The position numbers and the translations under genes are program-made. A stretch of DNA of 64,000 bases from Ganoderma boninense (Eukaryota; Basidiomycota; Agaricomycetes; Polyporales; Polyporaceae), in the NCBI GenBank assembly GCA_002900995.3, contig CM035311.1:3410001-3474000 (forward strand), in the 5' to 3' direction. Positions 57,638-64,000 of the stretch are shown here, in pieces (the first letter of the stretch is position 1; each line of letters starts with the position of its first letter). Under the pieces are notes generated by a model. It was not told the DNA's origin. It ran no database searches and saw only the letters and a program-made list of their open reading frames with translations.

Positions 57638-59605
57638 TTACGCGATAACCTCGACGGCTGCGCGTGCGCGAGCCGCGCGACGGACCATGCGTGGTGCGCG
57701 CTGCGAAAGGAAGCACCCCATGTCAGCATCGTGCCAAAGCGCGTAAACGGGAAGACGCGAAAGACACTTACGAAAGACCTGTCGTTGAGCTCTGCGCCAG
57801 CGGTGGCGGTCGCAGCGGCGTCATCGGAAGAAGCGTCATCGGTGGCGGTCGCGACGTCGGTGGGAGCGGCGGCGACGGAGTCGGTGACAGCGACACTCGT
57901 CGCGGCGGTGGCAGTGGCGGCAGCGGTATCGACGACGCTGGCGGAGGCGGTCACGTCGGTCGCAGAGGCCGCGGCGCTGCTGGCGTCCTTCGCGCCCTTG
58001 CCCTTCTTGCCCTTGCCCTTGCCTTTACCCTTGCCCTTGCCCTTCTTTCCCTTGCCCTTCTTGTCCTTGCCCTTACCCTTCGCGTGCTTGTGCTTCTTGC
58101 CAGCGGCGGCCTTGGCGGTGGAAGATGCCTCCGCGCTGTCGGACGTGTCGGTCGCATCAGCAGTCTCGGACGCGTCGGTGGCGGCGGCAGTCGCGGTGAC
58201 ATCGGAGTCGTCGGCGGCGCGGGCGACGACGCTCGCAGACGAAGCGACAGCGGAGTCGGTCGCGATGGTGGTAGCGGCCGCGGAGTCGGTCGCAGCAACG
58301 GTGGCGGTAGCGGCAGCAGAGTCGGTCGCAGCAGCAGAGTCGACCGCGCTGCTCGCGCCCTTGCCCTTCTTGCCCTTGCCCTTGCCTTTACCCTTGCCCT
58401 TGCCCTTCTTTCCCTTGCCCTTCTTGTCCTTGCCCTTGCCCTTCGCGTGCTTGTGCTTCTTGCCAGCGGCGGCCTTGGTGGTGGAAGATGCCTCCGCGCT
58501 GTCGGACGTGTCGGTCGCATCAGCAGTCTCGGACGCGTCGGTGGCGGCGGCAGTCGCGGTGACATCGGAGTCGTCGGCGGCACGGGCGACGACGCTCGCC
58601 GACGTAGCGGCCGCGGAGTCGGTCGCAATAGCGGTGGCGGTAACGGCAGCGGTGGCGGTAGCAGCAGCGGAGTCGGTCGCAGCGGCAGTGTCGACCGCGC
58701 TGCTCGCGTCGGACGCCTTCGCGCCCTTCTTCCCCTTCTTATCCTTGCCCTTGCCCTTCTTGCCCTTTCCCTTCTTGTCCTTCTTGCCCTTCTCATCCTT
58801 CTTGCCCTTCTTGTCCTTCTTACCCTTGCCCTTCTTGGCTGCGTCCGAGCCGGTGGCCTTCGCCGCGGCGGCGGTGCCCGTCTCCGCCTCTGCGGCAGAC
58901 GAGACCTCCTCCACCCCAGAGCTCGCGCTCGAGTTATCGACGGCCTTGTTGGAGGCGGCTGCGCCCTGCTGGACGACGACGCAGTTTCCGAAGCCGCCGG
59001 CGGTCTTGAAGGAGACGAGGCACTTGTTCTTGGTCGTGCCGCCCGTGCACTTGGTGCCCTTGGGCAGCGCGACGACGAGCTTCTGCGAGCCGTCGCTCGT
59101 CGGGGCCTGTGGGAAACGCGCGGTCAGTATTCGGATGATATAAAAAGAAGCAGGGATGAAGGTAGAAGTGGGGGGGCAGGGGGGACACATACCTTGACAC
59201 CGTTCTGGAGGACGTCTGCGGTGACGAAGTTCTTGCCGGTGCCGTCAGCGTCGACCTCGGCGGTCACTTGGCGGGATCCGTCGACACCACTAGATGCGCA
59301 GAGAGTGTCAGAGAACAACGACGATGAACAGCGCAACGAAAATCGAGCAGCGGTACGTACGGGTTGAAGTTGGTGATCGTGGCAGAGAAGGTGCCGTTCG
59401 CGGCTGCGGTGACGGCGGTGGAGGTGTTGATCGCGGCCAGCTTGGCATTACCGCAGGGTTTCGCGGTCGTGGGGCGCTGGACGTCGCTGCGCACGGGGGT
59501 ACCCTGGAGGCCGAGGGCGGGGGTGACGATGGCGTGGGCGTGCGCCTGGAGGGAGAGGCCGAGGCAGAGCGCGACGGTGGCGATGGAGGTCTTTGAAAAT
59601 ATCAT
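57638..59605 (-). CDS. Egh16-like secreted protein with long Lys/Gly-rich disordered tail
   Basis: The ATG at 59605 gives MIFSKTSIATVALCLGLSLQAHA, a signal peptide whose predicted cleavage leaves an N-terminal His (HAIVTPALGLQGTPVRSDVQRPTTAKPCG). Three exons then encode a domain I recognise as Egh16-like (known from appressorium proteins of plant pathogens, common in saprotrophs too): ATITNFNP, GVDGSRQVTAEVDADGTGKNFVTADVLQNGVK, and GSQKLVVALPKGTKCTG...CLVSFKTAGGFGNCVVVQQ with paired Cys. After it comes a tail of over 400 residues alternating Ala/Thr/Ser/Asp-rich segments and Lys/Gly runs such as KKGKGKKDKKGKK; one module is duplicated. A last exon after a GT-AG intron near 57758 gives RAPRMVRRAARARAAVEVIA and the stop at 57638. 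Exact function unknown. Confidence 0.75.
57985..58700 (-). repeat. Duplicated coding module in the Egh16-like protein tail
   Basis: Two copies, about 340-350 bp each, of a module that encodes an Ala/Thr/Asp/Ser-rich stretch (containing SASVVARAADDSDVTATAAA), then a Lys/Gly run (GKKHKHAKGKGKDKKGKG). The plus-strand words around 58130-58240 and 58490-58600 are almost identical. This points to recent internal duplication. Confidence 0.8.
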
Positions 59606-62488
59606 AGTGCCAGACTTCTTGAAAACGTGATGTGGAATGAATGAATGTGGGTGGCGAGAACGGCGGGTGACTGGGAGCTGCACGCAGCTAGACGCAAGGA
59701 AGCGGAATGGGGCTGGAGACTACGGTTGTGAAGAGGGTCCGGCCTCAGTGAGTTGCAGGCTAGGTGCAAGTGGGGAATCAACGCCGCATCGAGCCCCCGT
59801 ATTTAACGAGGAGCAGGGGGAGCTATTTTGGTCAGGGGCGGGAATAATGTGGTCATTGTGTCGCGTTTGGGGCAGTTGGGCGTTGGCTAATTGGCGATTG
59901 TATCTGTCGATTTGATCCTGGACAGATCCTGACGAAAATGCCCCAGCAGTGTTGCCATGGGAGACCGCCAAAACCACGCACTGGTCGGGCCACGAGGACA
60001 AGGAGTCGAGTAAGGGAGGCTCCAAATGAAGAAATCAAGCGAGGAACGAACAATTTTGTCGACGAACCCGGATATTGAAACTGAAGCTCTGCGGCCAATC
60101 ATGGCGATGAAAGCTGACGCGTAAGGCGCATGAACGTCTACGAAGCATTCCCATGCGGGTTCCCTCGTCCAATGCAAACAGTTTGATCACCATCTCACAA
60201 CTGAGGTCCATTCGTCGCCATGACATCGGCCCTTTATGGGGTATCAGACGCGCGGCGTCCGATGGAGCAGGGAATGACATTGACAGCGGACGACCGGGGC
60301 TCAACCTCACAAGGCCTCGACCTAAATGGATGAATAAGCCGCTGTCAGTTTCCACATGCCACAATAGGGGGAGTTAATCGCACCGGCGACAGATGGTGTG
60401 CATCCAAACAGGAGCGAGAGGACAAGGAGCGAGGAAAATGAGGGAAAATGTAGACTGGCGGCTACGTCCTGTGCGATCGGCCGTTAGGCGCCTGCTGAAG
60501 CTGTTTGTTTCCGACCATCGCATCGATCATCGTACGTTGCGCTGTGCGCTGGCAGCCTCGGGACCGCCATCCCAAGACTATGCCAAGGCTTGTGGGTCCA
60601 CAGAACGCCTATGAACGATATCTTGTGCATCGGCAACACTTCGACTTGCTCTGGATCGTAGGCCGACGCGCAGACAGTGACATTCCGACCTTCGACTGCA
60701 GCTGGTCACCGGTACCGGAGTAGCAGCCGCGTTTCGAACACCCCATTACATCAACCTTGCTGGAGTAAGTTTGAGTCCTTGATCTCGCAAGCACCGTCTC
60801 CAATTTCACATCTTTACTTAACTGAAGCTGAGCGGCCTATAGAAACACCACATCACCAGGGCAAGGGAGAGGTAATGATGGAGAGGATCAGGATGCTGTA
60901 CCGGGGGGCCGCCATGATGATCACCGATCTCCCAGTTGCAACTTCGCATGCGCACTCAATGCATGCGCAGCATGCTCTCCCTCCAACGGCTCGAACTCGG
61001 AAATTCTCCGCGGTCCCATGCTAAGGTATGCGCTCCCACTCCCCGGTACTTAGTTGTGGAGCTTCAGACTGATGTCAGCGGTGACTTCGAGAAGAGAAGT
61101 TGATTATGGTGTGGATATTCTGATCTGCTGCTTCGGCAGGCATGGTTCGAAATTATTTGTGTACTCAGCGAAGCGTGCGCATGCATCAGAGAAATCCCTT
61201 TTCACAGGATCCCCAAGCCTTCACCATTTTTCGTAAATTGGCACGTTGCCGCTGTTGACATAGCGATGCAGACACGTTTTACACAGTCGCTGCCTTGCTG
61301 GGTAAGTATCCACGCAAGGTAGAGTAACCATAGCGGGAATTTGCTCTTCTCCCCCAGGAGTCCGCCTGTCCCCCGGTGATCATCAGCAAATCTCGCAGAG
61401 AGGCGGTTGCTAAAGCGCTCTCCGGGGCCTCCACGGTGATAGCCCACTGCTGTTGGCCAAAAGGATATGTAACTGGTCGACACAGCACAGATGTATCATC
61501 GTCTGCATCACTACTTACATCTCGTTTTCTGTGCGCAGGCGCAATCTGTCAAGACACATCAACGAACGGGAACAATATCGCGACGGGTGGGCTAGGCCAC
61601 TGCAACCTGAACGGATCGCAGGCCGTTCGCGATGGGTTCTGTCAGACGAGGGGATCAAGCATACTTACTGGTCAAGGGATGGATGCCCCAGGCGCACATC
61701 AACAAGATTCTCAGGGCTAGACGGTGAGTGTGAATGTGTACGTACAAAGTTTGCAGCCAACATGGAGGCGATGTCATGTAACCTTTGGCGGAGTCCTTTC
61801 CGCTTCAGAAGCACTGCCCCGGATCACGGGAGAATCCATCAAGCTCATGGAATCACAGAGCCGCGCAGCAGGCGCGTATTGAAATCTTTCCGTAAGCTCC
61901 TCCGCACAAAGGCCCCCGCGCGCCTCCACACAGCCAGCATCTCCTCAACAACCTCAGTCGCGGCTGTAAATTTGCTGTAGGTTTTTGGTTCTGTGGAGTA
62001 TGTGCCTTGCAGTGACGTATGTAGGAAGTGGCCGCTCTAATGCATGATAAAGTTCATGACCGACGTAATTGAGTGGGTTGAATGTTGAAGGTCATAGCCT
62101 CCATTATTCCGGTGTAAGTATCTGACTGGGCACTATTCATGGCATTGCATCCGGATGGGCGGTACATACCCACATAATTTCGGACGACGCTTCTCTAAGT
62201 ATGTAACAGATCCAGCCTCGAGGTACAGGAGGGTACAGGGTTGACCGACGACTATGACAGTATTGAACTTATCGGTCACCTCGGAGGGGTTATTTTTTGA
62301 AAGAAGCAGGCAGATCTATTTGGGGACGCACGGAGAGATAAATATATTGCTGACGCCCTCACGCATCCGTAGTTAACCACGTCACGTTCGTTCTGCGCAG
62401 ATCCGGCGGGGCCGTTTGTAGTCTGATAGTAATTCAACTGTCGTGTGACGCCCGTCCAGCAGCTATAGCTACACACGCACCTGTGTCA
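59606..62488. other. Intergenic region, no supported gene
   Basis: About 2.9 kb. Frames are short. One exon-like segment at 61539-61670 (plus) after a TGTGCGCAG acceptor reads AICQDTSTNGNNIATGGLGHCN and continues to a further Cys, which has the look of a small cysteine-rich secreted protein. I could not find a signal peptide exon or a consistent end, so I do not call a gene. Confidence 0.5.
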
Positions 62489-63894
62489 TCATCGCTTCCT
62501 AGCGGGTGCTAACATGACCTTCGACATCTCCTCGCGCAGCTTCCTCAACTCCGTCGGGGCCAGAGTGCTCGAGACGAATCGGAGCCTCTCGTTGGCCTGG
62601 AGCCCGGGAACCTCGATGACGCGCTCATGACCAGCTTGGATCTCGCGATCGTACCCAGGCCCGAGCCATTCGCCACCAAGCTCCGCCTGAGTGCCCGTCG
62701 ACCCGCTGCTGCCAGCTTCAGAAGCCTGCTGGAACCCCTTCAGGAAGTCGTCGCTCTGCTGCTGGTCGGAGGGCAGTTTTGGAGGCTTTCCCGCCCTGCC
62801 CGGCTTGCACACCACCTTATGCTTCGGCCAGTCCTACAGCAAAATGTGAGCACAGGGCGGCAATGTGCAGCAGACTAACGACCGACGCACCCTCCTCTGG
62901 CACTCCTTGCTGCAGTAGTGCGGCTTAAGGTCGGGCGGGCACCTCCCCGAACACGCCCTCAGCGCAGCCTTGTGCATCCCCCCGACCCTGCACCCCTCCG
63001 CCGCACAGACGTATGCGTTCTCCTCCTTCGCGACCTTCCCCTGGCGCCGGCGCTGCTCCGCGAGCACCTCGTCCTCCCTCTTCTTCAGCGCGTCCCACAG
63101 CGGCATGAACCGCGGCGACGCCCGGCTGACGTCCGCCCCGAGCTGCTCCACGACGTCCTTGATCGCGAACCCGACGCTGAGCACCGCGGCGCTGACGAGC
63201 CCCAGGCGCACGCTGTAGTTGGCGTGCACGGTCGCGAAGATCAGCGCAGCGTACGGTGAGAGCCCGACGGGCCGCTCGAAGCGGCGCGCCTCGGCGTCGA
63301 TGAAGGCGCGGGACTCGGGGTCGGTGGTGCACCAGTCCTGCCAGTGCGCGTACGCGGCGGCGGAATGCGCCTGCGCGAGCACGGAGTCTGGGGCGCTCTC
63401 GGCGACTTGCACGATGAGCACGTCGAGCACGAAGAGCGCACCCTGGATGCTGGCCGTACGGACACCGCAGCCGCTCAGGTATCTGGTGTGATATATGATT
63501 TGCGATACGTTGGTCAGTGACGAGATTACTCATGCAGAGGACGACATCTTGGATCTACCTGAATCCCATCTCGAGGAGCGCTTCGGGGTCCCAAGCGTCG
63601 ACACGCGTCGCCACGTCCATCAGCAAAACGGCGAAAATTTCGCCTAACATTGTGCACATACACACAGCTAGGTAATCTACGAAAGGATGCACCCGAACCG
63701 CGAAGTGGGGCGGGGTGCTCATCTGGTTTGTCGTGAAGGGCAATATAGCCCGGCCGATAGGCGCGGCTGTGCAATACCACAAAATACCACGCAATCCTTG
63801 CGATATCTCCCAGGAATTGCATGGCATTGGTAGGATGACCCCCACAGACAATCGAGACGATCGCGCGCCGTGTTGAAACTAACGGCGTAGGCAT
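62489..63894 (-). CDS. MYND zinc-finger protein
   Basis: Exons read from the right: one containing HPFVDYLAVCMCTMLGEIFAVLLMDVATRVDAWDPEALLEMGF (ends 63560), a long one (63482-62891) starting YLSGCGVRTASIQGALFVLDVLIVQ, and the last (62833-62489). The long exon ends in VCAAEGCRVGGMHKAALRACSGRCPPDLKPHYCSKECQRR and the last begins DWPKHKVVCK, together forming a MYND-type zinc cluster with the final Cys/His residues in CQRRDWPKHKVVC. The tail is Gln/Ser-rich, with LREEMSKVMLAPARKR at the end. MYND domains mediate protein-protein contacts, often in transcriptional repression. The N-terminal exon or exons are uncertain and the gene may start further right, up to or beyond 63934. Confidence 0.75.
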
Positions 63895-64000
63895 CTCGAC
63901 ATTGCGGGGATGAGCATGGCTGAAAAGTCAACACACAGATGGGTGATCTGACAGAGGTGTGGCGGGACCAGGGCGACTTTGCATCGGCTGGGGGATATTG

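Noticed and set aside
57664..59367. 567-codon plus-strand frame opposite the Egh16-like gene, and 57731-59143 in another frame
   Set aside because: Both are antisense shadows of the Lys/Gly and Ala/Thr repeats; the minus-strand reading has signal peptide, Cys pairs and splice sites.
61376..61980. Small cysteine-rich secreted protein
   Set aside because: One exon-like segment looks plausible, but no start, signal peptide or consistent end could be joined to it.

Overview
The window reads as nuclear DNA of a filamentous basidiomycete, most likely an agaricomycete such as a wood-decay polypore. The genes carry many short (about 50-70 nt) GT-AG introns, GC content is moderately high, and the gene families are typical of agaricomycetes: Zn2Cys6 regulators, a Plavaka-type DNA transposase, LRR, WD40, SUN and MYND proteins, and an Egh16-like secreted protein. 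No tRNA, rRNA or CRISPR was recognised. The species and all family names come from reading translations, not from a search.

Left third (1-20077). An 8976-bp unit is repeated head to tail. Two full units (2126-11101 and 11102-20077) follow a partial one that begins at a 100-bp run of N. Each unit holds about 7 kb of spacer with no convincing gene, followed by the 5' part of a Zn2Cys6 transcription factor gene cut at the same codon. Only the last copy continues into a complete gene (18094-21911). An intact tandem paralogue with the same 16-exon layout follows (22633-26246). The spacer carries a 17-bp motif that recurs at least six times in one orientation. Most differences between spacer copies are length changes in base runs, so the array is either very recent or partly an assembly effect.

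Middle (26395-48353). A hypothetical agaricomycete gene on the minus strand is followed, 194 bp upstream of its start, by the most striking object: a 19,422-bp DNA transposon (28929-48350). It has 1,094-bp terminal inverted repeats starting CACGACGGGC, an apparent 3-bp target duplication (ATA), and a Plavaka (CACTA-like) transposase with a readable DDE core. It also holds seven other genes: a small coiled-coil protein, two tandem LRR proteins, a WD40 protein with a C-terminal membrane helix, a membrane-anchored unknown, a SUN-domain protein, and a long Gln/Glu/Arg coiled-coil protein. It therefore looks like a cargo-carrying element.

Right third (48354-64000). Ordinary single-copy genes: a secreted type-B carboxylesterase/lipase with a full catalytic triad; two diverged single-pass membrane proteins with PPPPY C-termini, separated by a broken copy of a domain from the 26-28 kb gene; an Egh16-like secreted protein with a duplicated Lys/Gly-rich disordered tail; and a MYND zinc-finger protein. 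Several kilobases between these genes hold nothing I can support as coding.
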